A DNA stretch of 64,000 nucleotides from Platynereis dumerilii (taxonomy: Eukaryota > Annelida > Polychaeta > Phyllodocida > Nereididae), in the NCBI GenBank assembly GCA_026936325.1, contig JAPTHN010000107.1, forward strand, positions 536,803-600,802. Direction: 5' to 3'. Every line of letters starts with the position of its first letter. Position 1 is the first letter of the stretch. Positions 22,747-32,530 of this stretch are shown here, one piece after another. Position numbers and translations under genes: made by a program. The notes under the pieces are model-generated. The model was not told where the DNA came from. It saw only the letters and a list, made by a program, of their open reading frames with translations, and searched no databases.

Positions 22747-24169
22747 TCACGATTGATCAACTAAATCAAAGGCCTTTCTGAAGTCACATAACAACAACTG
22801 AACCACTGCGGAAGATTCATCCATAGCAGATGCGACGTAATGCACTATCTTATGGAGTGCAAGGGTAGTTGAAGATTTCTTCACCCCACCGAATTGGTTA
22901 GGATCAACTTTGTCCTTGATAGCCTCAGACACCATATTGATTGGGAAGTATTCCACAGTCTTGGCTGCTACAGGAGTGACCGAGATTGGTCTCAGGTCAG
23001 TTTGAATTGATGTGGGAGGATGTACTTTGGGAAGGGGTATCGTATTGGCAGTTTTCCACTCTCTTGGTAGATTACCTTCCCTGATAGAGTCTGTAACGAT
23101 GGATGGAAGTGGCCCAGCCAAACTTTGAGCAAAGTCCCGTAAAACCCAGGCTGAAATATTATCAGGCCCAGTACTCTTGTGCACCTTGAGGGATGATAAT
23201 CTCTTTTCCATGTCTGCGACACTTACAAGGTACTTGTCCGGAACATCACACTCTTGGTTTGCCAGGGGATGATCACTGCTCAGAGCCGCAATATGACTTG
23301 CCACAGACTTGAAAAATTTGTTTATGTCACACACAAAGGAATCCATGTCTCCATCACTAGTTGTCTGTGAGAGGGTTTCCAGAGGGCCAACCATTGACGA
23401 GCCCATGCCAAGGAGACCTTTCATATGTTTCCACCACAATCTGATGTCAGATGTCTTCAAGTGCTCCGCTTTATTCTGGTAAAAGTTCTTCTCAAGGAGT
23501 TTGGCCAGTCTATTTCTTTTATTCCTTAATTGTCTATATTTTGCCATGTCACCTGACATGAATGCAGACTGACATTGTGCTATCATGGACTTAAAATGAT
23601 CAGTCACCCATGGCTTGTCCTTTTTATGTCTTTTCACCACTTTCATTGGGAAATGTTTTTGAAGTAAGGATTGCACAGTATATGTAAAGAATTTTACTTT
23701 CTGTTCACAGCTTTGGAGACTGTATAGCTCTTCCCATCTTACATTCTGGATCTCAAAAGCAAACATAGCTCTTTCGTTGATGCCATTTACTTTTGTTTCA
23801 ATCAATTTTGAAATTCCTCTGTCATATGTGAGGGATGGAACTGCGACAATAGCATTGTGATGAGAGTTGGCTACTGGACCAGTGACCAAACATTCAGTAG
23901 AGCCACACCATGTCAGTCAAGAATTTATCTAGGATGGCATCTCCTCTCGTAGGTTTAGTCACAGTCTGTTTTAAACCAAGCTGATGTGTTATGCTTCTCT
24001 CTGGGAATTGGTTGAAATCGCCCGTGAGCACCACTTTTGCATAGGGATGAATCTGCCTAATGTAATCCACCGCGCCAACTATATGATTACTCATATCCCT
24101 GTGTTGCTGGACCAATGCTCTAGTATAATACACAACTCCCAGGAGTACATCGCTGCAATCACGGGGCAT
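22747..24169 (-). pseudogene. LINE B ORF2, endonuclease end and first half of reverse transcriptase
   Basis: The upstream piece (24,169-23,894) carries the endonuclease text LLGVVYYTRALVQQH, VVLTGDFNQFP and VTKPTRGDAILDKFLTDM. After a frame break, 23,889-22,747 reads VKRHKKDKPWVTDHFK, VHKSTGPDNISAWVLRDFAQ, LRPISVTPVAAKTVEYF and motif A as LLCDFRKAFDLVD. The reading then stops abruptly where a 32-bp copy of the element's own sequence (22,717-22,748, identical to 23,010-23,041) joins the inserted element. Endonuclease residues D/N of GDFN and reverse transcriptase motif A are preserved; motif B is missing. Confidence 0.75.
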
Positions 24170-24709
24170 TTTATTCGATCAGACAGTCAACCACATTGTT
24201 TCAAAGTCATCAACTATGTGTATGTGTGTTGAGAATGATATTATATATCACCTTTTTGGAAAGTGATATTATGTTTTTATTTTGGGGCAAAGCACAGATT
24301 TTTATGCATGGAAAAAATTTAGGTTTTTGTCTGACATTTCACACGAAATCTCTTGCCTGATTTGCCCCACAACTTTAAAATGAAACTAACGCCCCTGTCT
24401 GCCTCCGTTGCTATTTTTCAATTATACCAAATTAAGATTGAACAACCGAGACATTAATCTCACTTCTCTTTTTTTTGTAATTTGTAATCTGGTAAAAAAG
24501 ATTAAAGCTCCCATTCAAAGCTGCCACAGTGTCCTTGAACAAAGTTTAGGGTTAAAAAAAATGCACAAAGAATCTGTCAACGCAGCATTGTAGTATGTGG
24601 TCTCAGCTTCGATTTGATGTAAAGATCAAAAAAACCTGTTGGGAAAATGTTGAGAAAATTGAAATTTAAAATTTTTGGTTTTTCACACCCTTGTGGCATG
24701 CAAAATATC

Positions 24710-25992
24710 CATCATTAAATTTTGAAAACGATCTATCTGATTGAGTTGAATGTAGAAATACTTTCTTTAACCATCATGGTTCTCATATTAACAGTTTAAA
24801 AAATTCAGAATTATGATTAAGTAGATTTTAAAGGAATATATTCAGAAGGTGTTACAAACTTGCTAGCTAGGCTACATCCCGCACTATCAGAGCACATTTA
24901 TAACATCTAATCAACTGAACCTGCATAGGTTTACTAATTCATTGAGTACCTAAGTTAAGTAGCAAAACACTGCAGCAATATAGTCAATAATAAGACATAT
25001 TTAGATATTTTATAGGGTTTTTATACCCATATTCCGAGACATATGTCGCAACACTTAGAGAGTGCATCTCTCCAAATTAATATCAAAACCTCTCATTCCA
25101 ATCTGAAGAAATATGATTGTCTCAATTGTCCATTCCTTAAATATGATATTTTTGTTCAGGGACTTTATTTTAGAAGGCATGTTATAGATTTTCTGCAATT
25201 GTGCAAAACTCTCAAATTAGTACTTTCTCAGTAGATTTGGCATCACTAATGCAACAAAAAGGCAAGAAAATACGTATAAGATACATTTTTGAGTGTTGTC
25301 AGTCTGACCATGAAAGAAAAAAAGTAATTTCGCCAATAATTATTCATTTCGGAACTTCTGGTGTGAAGTTAACTTGTTAAAAATGCTAATAACTCTTTAT
25401 TTTGTATGTAATGTTCACAGATAACTGATATTAACTATGTGACTAAAGAGTAGAAAGTGTTGACTAATAGTTTGATAATATGTTGATTGCACAAAGGCAT
25501 GATACTACTAAACAACTGAATCTTGGAAGTCTGCAACTACTAAATTCCAAGAAGTAATCTTAATTATTGGCAAAAACGGGTGAACAAAGCACTTAAAATC
25601 CGTCAGAAGACCATAAATTGCGACCTATATTTCAATTTGGATAAAGACACTGTAATACAACTTGGAATTGGCCATCTTACATGTTCATTAGCCCACTTGA
25701 ATGGTTTTTTGTATTGATTTTAGAAAAAAAATTTATCAAAATATGTAGTTTCCTTAAATATCAAATACAACCTAAATGCTAAGCTATGGTGAAGATACAG
25801 ATTTGTCAGATCCCAGCAGTAGGTATTAATACGTTTGTCTGCTGTTTTATTGTCTGATAAATTTACAGATGTTTTGTGAATCTCTTTTGAAAAAAATCAA
25901 CTGGTGAAATGCTAAAAATCTCACTTTGCATCACAAACGAAGTTAACAAGGCAGTTTCGGACATGCTGGTGGTTCATTTGCCACTTTTCCTT

Positions 25993-25997
<5 letters not shown>
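24710..25997. other. Interior of the CACAG element, nothing recognised
   Basis: AT-rich, with no ORF of note and no repeat boundary before the TAA tail of LINE A1. Confidence 0.4.
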
Positions 25998-26032
<35 letters not shown>

Positions 26033-26039
26033 TTAATAG

Positions 26040-26072
26040 AGCGCTAATTCCAGTAAACTGCTCATTAGCGCT
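26040..26072 (-). promoter_or_regulatory. 3'-terminal hairpin of LINE A1
   Basis: AGCGCTAAT pairs with ATTAGCGCT and an inner CAGT pairs with ACTG, directly before the TTA tail. The same hairpin is conserved in LINE A2 at 59,039-59,069. In CR1/L2-type LINEs such as UnaL2 a 3' stem-loop is recognised by the reverse transcriptase; that role is inferred here. Confidence 0.7.
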
Positions 26073-26282
26073 GCTCAGATGAGCTCAGGGGTAGAATTGT
26101 TTGAACAGGTGAGTTTTAAGGTTATTTTTGAAACTTTCCAAAGTGTTAATTGTTCTCAATTTTTCTGGTAAACTATTCCAGAGTTTTGGGGCTGCATATG
26201 AAAAAGCTCTGTCTTAAACTTATTTTTGTTGCATGGGATAGGTTCTGCTAACAGGTGTCTATGGTTGCTTCTCAGATTGTGG

Positions 26283-26866
26283 TCATCCGCATACTTCGGA
26301 CTTTTGATCATTCACTCGGTTTCTTTGTGCAACCTCACTTACTGGAGCGATGTACGAATTGAACAAAATTGGACCAAGTTTTGAACCTTGTGGCGCCCCA
26401 TACTTGAGTGGAAGTTTGCTTGATGTTGTGTCATTTATTGTTACAGACTGTGATCGTTCTGAAATATATGACTTAAACCATTTCAGTGCTGAGCTATGCA
26501 CACCATATCTGTTTTGCAGCCTGTCCAAAAGAATGTCATGATCAATTGTATCAAATGCAGCTGACAGGTCCAGCAATACCAACATTGTCACCTCTCCTTT
26601 GCTCAAATTAAGCATTATATCATTGTGGATCCTTGTTAAGAGAGTTTCTGTACTATGAAACTGTTTGTAGGCTGATTGCTTTTCATCATCAAGTTTGTTT
26701 TGTGAGAGATGATCAACATACTGTTTGATTATGGCACTTTCAATTAGTTTGCCAAGAAATGAAAGGTTAGAGACAGGTCGGTAATTCTTTTTGTTGAGTT
26801 CAAGACCAGCCTTCTTCAAAAGTGGTTTTACGAGTGCATGCTTCAGATCAAGAGGCATTTCTCCGA
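26283..26866 (-). pseudogene. LINE A1 ORF2: reverse transcriptase core
   Basis: It continues from the other side of the insert: [38 protein letters not shown], motif A as [20 protein letters not shown], and motif B as [14 protein letters not shown]. It ends at QRNRVNDQK, after which the motif C lead is joined directly to the C-terminal tail by a deletion. It closely matches the plus-strand copy at 57,210-59,025. Confidence 0.85.
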
Positions 26867-27601
26867 CTCTGGTTGGTTAATGCACTTCTCAGCTTTTTCG
26901 GAGAGAAATGAAATGCTCTTAAATGATGCTCAATTAAAGGCAATTGTGCAGTTTTACTCCAAATTTTCGGCATCAGGAGTCTACTAAAACATGTCAGGGA
27001 AAAAAAAAATTTTTCGGGGGGGGGTCACTGCATCTTTTAATAGTAAAAAATGCTATTTTTAGCTTAAAATCTGATAAAAACACTAAAATAGAGGCCGAGG
27101 GATGAATTTTAATAGTAGAAATGCAAATAAGGTGTCAAATGAAGGAAGAGAAATATCACTATATGATCCTGGAGGCGCTTTTTTGAATTTAGGTCTGAGT
27201 ATTTTTTTATTCCCAAAAAAGTTGCAAAAAATGGTTCAGTTTCAACTAAAACCCCATGGAACAGCGATTAAAATTAAAATTTCAAAAAAGCGCCTGTATC
27301 ATCTTGTAGCACTGCTTCTCTGCTTTCATTTGACACTACATTTGCCTTTCTACCACTAAAACTCATCCTTCGGCCTTTTTTGGAAGTTTTTCTTCGTATT
27401 TTAAGCTAAAAATAGCATTTTTACTATAAAAAAAATACAGAGCCCCCCCTGAAAAAATTTTTTTTTTCCTTGATATATTTTCTTGGAAGCCTTATGCCGA
27501 AAATTTGGATGAAATACACAGAACTGCCTTTCATACAGCAGCATTTGAAGGAATAGCAGTGTAGCCCTCAAAAAGCTCAAAAGTGCATTAACCAACCAGA
27601 G
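26867..27601. mobile_element. 735-bp foldback DNA element inserted in LINE A1
   Basis: It has perfect 16-bp ends CTCTGGTTGGTTAATG and CATTAACCAACCAGAG, with a 2-bp duplication (GA on plus at 26,865-26,866 and 27,602-27,603). The two halves are inverted copies over about 250 bp each, including G- and C-runs near 27,020 and 27,440. A truncated relative lies at about 41,125-41,480. There is no transposase. The insertion is precise, as shown by the LINE reading frame on both sides. Confidence 0.8.
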
Positions 27602-28816
27602 GAGTGTCAATGAAATGTTGACAATTTTTGTCATAACTGGAAGAAATTCATCAATGCAATTAAGCAACAGCCATGTGGGCATGGGATCAAGTTGACAATG
27701 TTTTACTGGCATGTCAGTGACAAGCTTTTTAACTTCCTCTTGAGATAAGGCTTTAAACTGGCCTAGCTTATGATGAATGTTCATTCGAGCATCAATTGTT
27801 TTGTTTGAATTGGAGTCCAATTTTGACCTTATCATTTTGATCTTTTCGTCAAAGTAATTGTTGAATTCATTTGCCAGGTCTTTTTCATTTGTATGATTGG
27901 GTAGAGGCAAGTCTTGCTTCCTGTTAAGGCTGGAATTGAGAACTTTGAACATTACTTTCGAGTTTCCCTTTGTGGCTTGAATCTTTGACTTAAGATTATG
28001 AGACTTGAGTTGATAAAGCATTTCATTAAATGCGTTTCGTTTTACTTTGAAGTTTTCCCAGTCTTTTTCAAGACCAGTTCGCCGCCAAAATCGCTCTGCT
28101 TTTCTCTTTGCTGCTTTGAGGGGTTTGATCTCTTGATTTCTGAAAGGATTGGGTTTGCGTAAGGTCACTAGTTTAGTTTTCACAGGGGCATGTTTGTCAA
28201 AAACTTCACCAGTTGAGTTGTAAAGTGCCACCAGGTTACTTAGGTGGATTGATCGATTGAAATGTTGTACTTTTTGTGAAAGATGTTGCTTAATGTCCTT
28301 TTTGAATTCAGATAAATGTATATTCCGAGTTTTGCGGAATGCGATTTCTTTCCGAGGATTTTTGCATTTGTCAATTTTAATATCAAAAAGCACACAGTTG
28401 TGGTCCGAAAGGAGATCACTTACAACACAGTTGGTCAGAGATGTAGTTGTATTTGTTATGACAAGATCGAGTATATTTCCATCCTTGTGCGTTGGTGATG
28501 ACACATGTTGTGTGAGGTCATACATTTCAAGAATGTTGTTGAATTTGATTACTTTGGCATCATTAGGTTTGTTCAAGTGAAAGTTGAAATCCCCAGTAAC
28601 AATCGTTTCATGGTTGTATGTTTGAAAGTCGGGTAGAAAGTTTGTAAATTTGGTGTATAATTCTGATAAGCTGTATTTATTCTTGTTTGAAGGTTCAGGC
28701 CTGTACACAAGTAGGATAGTGACAGTTGTACCATTGATTTGCAATTCTATTTCCATGTGTTCAAAAGTCTTTGAGTTGATGCTTTCTTTCTTGATTGCTT
28801 TTATGCCTGTTCTCAC
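27602..28816 (-). pseudogene. LINE A1 ORF2: endonuclease and start of reverse transcriptase
   Basis: It reads FEHMEIELQINGTTVTILLV, YRPEPSNK, IVTGDFNFHLNKPND, SSPTHKDGNILDLVITN and LLSDHNCVLFDI. These are the endonuclease signature blocks, with catalytic GDFN and SDH preserved. The linker and lead-in to reverse transcriptase follow ([40 protein letters not shown]). The last LINE-encoded residues are NISLT. The open frame then runs on by chance for about 65 residues into the inserted foldback element, so the apparent C-terminus is not real. Removing the insert and one duplication copy restores [14 protein letters not shown]. Confidence 0.85.
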
Positions 28817-29426
28817 GATGCAACCTACACCACCCCCAGGCCTGGATTCACAAGGTGCACTTAAATAGAAAAATTCTCCATTTCTTTCCAGTTCCCCTAT
28901 TTCAACTTGGTCATTTGCTTTTAGCCATGTTTATATCCAGATCAAATTCATCTTTGAACTCTTTCACAGACTCAGTCTTTTGCCTCAAACTTTGAGCATT
29001 CCATACAGTTCAAGAAATAAAAAAGCCGAAATGGTCAATTGGTCATGTTTACATATGATTTAAACACATTATAATATTTGGTGAGTTTACAACACCCCTA
29101 ACAATAGGAAATGATGTGAAAATTGAAAATAAATGACTTTTCTTTCATTTTTTTACCTGATTGTGTAAACTAATGTGTAACTATATAAATTATGATGTTT
29201 CAGTATCACTGCACTACCATTTTAAATGTCTATAGCAGATATTTTGCATGCAACAAGGGTGTGAAAAACCAAAAATTTTTTATTTCAATTTTCTCAAAAT
29301 TTTCTCAACAGATTTTTTTTATTTTTACATCAAATCGAAGCTGAGACCACATACTACAATGCTGCGTTGGCGGATTCTTTGTACATTTTTTTTAACCCTA
29401 AACTTTGTTCAAGGACACTGTGCTGC

Positions 29427-31297
29427 ATATTGAAACTTACTATCCTAATTTTGGGCCATGGGGTAGCACTGTAGCTGGCCGTGGGGTGTGGGTGCACGGC
29501 CAACCCCCCCTCCAAATTTTCCACTATGCTGCACTATAATTTGACACCATTAAATGCACACTTAGTCATCCTAGAAGATAGATACATTAAGTTGAGTAGG
29601 TGTAAATCCACTGAAAAAGGTTTAGACAGTCCTAAAATATTTAGTTTTGTTATAGCAGCATTGAAAGGTAATATTGCATGGTGCATTTCATCAGGATTCA
29701 GGAACCTCGAACAGGTTATTGCACAATTCACCATAATCACCCTGTGCAGGCATATCTGCTAAAATGCAGGGCCATGTCTGCTCAGGGAATTTGGAGGGAA
29801 GGTGTGTGCAGGATTGAGGAGGTATGTGTCTATTTTGGTCTAAAACAAGGTTTTTAGAGATTCTGAAATACTTTAAGGGGTTCGTGGAGTCTTGCATTGC
29901 CCTGCCACCTGTGGTCAAATTTGGAACTATTTTTTTCCTAAAAAATATGGGCTTGAAAACTTTGCTGCAGCGTCTTCATGTGAATATCACAACAATACAA
30001 ATGACAGTTACAATTTCGGAAAACCAAATGTCTTATCTTTTCACTGGCAAGGCAAAACTGTTTGCATGTAAAACGATGTTAGTGCAAAATTTGAAAAAAG
30101 TTGGATAAAAAATCTGCAAAAATGACCCAAAAAACAGCCATTTTTCCAATTCAACACTGATTCATAGGCTGGAAAATTAAGAAGTTACCAGCTGTTTCTG
30201 AGCCCAAGACCTAAACCAAATGGGAGAAAATTAAATTTTAAGCAACTTAGTGTAGGGATTTATTTTTTAATTGTCTACGTTTCTAGAAAATGGTCATTGA
30301 ACTGAACATTCAGTTGAATTTCATTGGTCAAAAAATGATCTTTTGATCAATTTTGCAGACGTTCCACTTCAAGGGACTGGATCTTCCATCTGAGGCCAAA
30401 AATCGAAAATTCCTTACACTAAGTTGCACAAAATTTTGTCAAAAATAATCTCCGATAACTGGAAATAATTACCTAACTGTCAATTCTTCTGAATTTGCAG
30501 CCTACGAAATGATGCCAGTCTCCATTTTTGTCGTTTTTGTTCTTGTTTGACCCCTTCACATCAACTGTGACCTTTGTATTAGTGGGCAAATTCTAAGAAA
30601 CCCATATCGAGGGGAAAATGCCTGCTTTTCTTTCAGTCATTTACATCTCTACGAAATTCTACAGCAAGGCTATTCAATAAATTGAAATAAATAATTTCAA
30701 ACAAAATTCAAGCCACAGAAGAGGGAACTATTTCATGCAGGGCATTGTTACAGCACTTCAGCGCTGTTAACACTAGTAGTGACGTCATCAGACTTTGACA
30801 GTTCATGCGGCGCCATCGAGGGTGCAGCATGCTGCTTGCAGTGAGGCTCACATGCATCAGTTTTCTCGGGATATTTACTTTTTTAGTGCAACAACCTGTT
30901 CTATATTGGGTCTTGGAGGAATGCTGCACATACTGAAGTCATGAGAGCTGAAATGTTTAAGGAGATTGGGTTGTACTAATGCTCTCTTGCACGTCTGACA
31001 GTGAAGAGAAAGGTCAATGACCCTTTCTTTTGACAGCTCAAACCGTCACAGACAGGAATACTAAAAAATGTTATTATTACTGCATTTTGATGAAACAGAG
31101 GAGTGCACCTGTTAAAACATGACACATCTCTGTAGAACCACGTCTGTTGGGTGAAAATTCAATGACATTTAAATTTGCACCAAACTGTCAATGATTTGCT
31201 ATGCCAGTGAGTTGCAAGTTGTTCATGGACAAAATAACTCCCCACTGGCAGGACTGCTCATCCTTCATCTAACTGAGAACCTATTTGCTTTCGGGTT
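29427..31297. other. Unassigned sequence with a short inverted partner at 35-36 kb
   Basis: Two stretches here have inverted matches far downstream: about 29,745-29,790 (GGCATATCTGCTAAAATGCA) with 36,168-36,215, and about 29,870-29,915 (CGTGGAGTCTTGCATTG) with 35,165-35,215. No gene is recognised. A palindromic TGACGTCA lies at 30,780-30,787. Confidence 0.4.
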
Positions 31298-31554
31298 GAC
31301 TATGTATTATCCAGGGGAGGGTCGGGATGGGTTGGTCTTCGGAGTTCTTTATAATAATCATTTCTCGCTCAGTACAGGTAAAATAAATAAAGTTCTGAAA
31401 TAATTTCAGCTAGGGGTATTTCTTAACAAGGCGTTGCTTGTTATTAATGAATATTATTCAGGGACTTTGCACACTTGAAATAAAAAAAATTCTGCCGCCG
31501 CTACATAGAACTAATAATTCCTGCTGAGGACAAATCCCTGGATATTAAATGGTC
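31298..31554. mobile_element. MITE with GACCAT-type ends, copy 1
   Basis: The ends GACTATGTATTATCCAGGGG and GGATATTAAATGGTC are diverged inverted repeats. The interior matches the copy at 36,617-36,883 in the same orientation (TTTCTCGCTCAGT, GGTAAAATAAATAA, CACTTGAAATAAA). No ORF. Confidence 0.6.
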
Positions 31555-31645
31555 GGCCCCCCTTATCAAATTTACATCAGCATGGGATAAAGGACATTTG
31601 CGTAGGTCTACTCTGATACAAAACATTCGGAAAAGATTCAGCGCA

Positions 31646-32530
31646 CACATTGAGCCTGAACAAAACCTTTTGGTTAAAGAAAACGTTTAGCAAAGTGACA
31701 TGGAGGAAAGTCAGACAAACATTTTAATTTATTGAACTAAAAAATTTGTTGGGAATTTTTTGGGATATTGCGGTTTCTATTTTTGTATTTATCACAACAT
31801 ATTCTTGGCATTGAATCTCTGTCAAAGAATGTTCAGAATTGCATATTTTTCAGTCAGGTGAACCTAGCTGGCTCCTTGAGGCTCCTTTGCAACTCCTTGG
31901 TAGCCAAAAACCTCCGACTCCACGACAACGTCTTTGAGTGAAGGAGAACCTAGCTCCTCGAGTTGGCTCCCTGACAGCTCCCTGAATTTTTACACAGTTC
32001 TAAAGACAATAATCAGGGTCAGCAAGGTGGTTTTTACCGGTACATACCGCCTTGCAGAAAACTAGTTTTAGGCACCTTTCTGGCGTAAACCCCTTATTTA
32101 GCAAAGTGGACATTTTTGCTGTCAGGGCACTATGAATGCAAGGAGGATAACAAAGTGCCGACAAATGTCACGATTATGACTGACATCTAAATTTTTCGAA
32201 TTTTTTTTTGCAAATTTTTGGATAAGTCAAAATTGTGACAGTCGTCGCCAACACATTGACTTACTGTAATCTGACCAATTAGGGAGTCGGATTTTTGACA
32301 AATTAAACCGCTTGAAGTGTTGCAATGACGCAAACGTAACCCAATGATAGTCATGGTGTAGGGAGCCAGCTTAAGGACTGACTATATTTTTCCTGTTAGT
32401 AATATCTAAAATAAAGTACATTATTCAGACATAGAAATATAGGTACAGTAAAAGCTTTAAGATATGTACCACTTCATCTAGAATAAGAGGGTGTCACGGT
32501 ATCATAAACCGATAACCATAAATATTTCTG
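31646..32530. mobile_element. Partial CACAG-family arm, split by a 532-bp insertion
   Basis: From CACATTGAGCCTGAAC at 31,646 the sequence follows the left arm of the 43,747 element (ACATTTTAATTTATTGAACT, GTTGGGAATTTTTTGGGATA). It resumes after the insertion with TTCCTGTTAGTAATATCTAA and CACTTCATCTAGAAT. No matching right arm is found nearby, so the copy is truncated. Confidence 0.65.
31852..32383. mobile_element. 532-bp non-autonomous element with 9-bp duplication
   Basis: It is flanked by ATATTTTTC at 31,843-31,851 and 32,384-32,392. The ends are AGTCAGGTGAACCTAGCTGG and, inverted, AGTCAGTCCTTAAGCTGG. The empty site is confirmed by the uninterrupted relative near 43,955-43,975. A 9-bp duplication suggests a Mutator-like element; an 8-bp reading would fit hAT. 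No ORF. Confidence 0.7.

Larger units (their letters stand above)
18047..24224 (-). mobile_element. LINE B (minus strand), interrupted by a 3.7-kb insertion
   Basis: The 5' part lies at 22,749-24,224 and the 3' part at 18,047-18,930. Near-identical 21-bp sequences flank the whole (GTGGTATATAATATCACTCTC against GTGATATATAATATCATTCTC, read on minus, at 18,026-18,046 and 24,225-24,245). This looks like its target duplication with two differences. The 3' end carries AATAAATATTTACTTAC. The clade is CR1/L2/Rex-like by motif style. An insertion and a deletion removed the region between reverse transcriptase motifs A and C. Confidence 0.7.
25998..28998 (-). mobile_element. LINE A1 (minus), 5' truncated, split by a foldback element
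   Basis: Minus-strand LINE of the same family as LINE A2 (57,210-59,112). It starts inside the endonuclease (VWNAQSLRQKTESVKEF near 28,990) and ends in a TTA microsatellite tail (25,998-26,031). It is interrupted at 26,867-27,601 by a 735-bp element with a GA (TC on the LINE strand) duplication. A large deletion removed the sequence between motif C of the reverse transcriptase and the C-terminal NLRSNHRHLLAEP region (about 230 residues relative to A2). Confidence 0.8.
24525..29422. mobile_element. CACAG-ended DNA element with CTGC 4-bp duplication
   Basis: Terminal inverted repeats of about 185 bp (24,525-24,709 and 29,239-29,422) begin CACAGTGTCCTTGAACAAAG. CTGC flanks it exactly (24,521-24,524 and 29,423-29,426). 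The 43,747-45,224 element shares the end style CACAG-G-CTTGAACAAA-TTT-GGGTTAAAAAAA and also has a 4-bp duplication. CAC termini with 4-bp duplications fit the Chapaev branch of the CMC superfamily, which is an inference. No transposase is present. The interior consists of about 1.3 kb of unassigned sequence plus the inserted LINE A1. Confidence 0.8.

Noticed and set aside
25998-26031. TAA repeat as an independent microsatellite
   Set aside because: It is the 3' tail of LINE A1, matched by the tail of LINE A2.
27401-27601. C-terminal 65 residues of the 471-residue ORF in LINE A1
   Set aside because: This part is translated from the inserted foldback element by chance; the LINE frame resumes beyond it.
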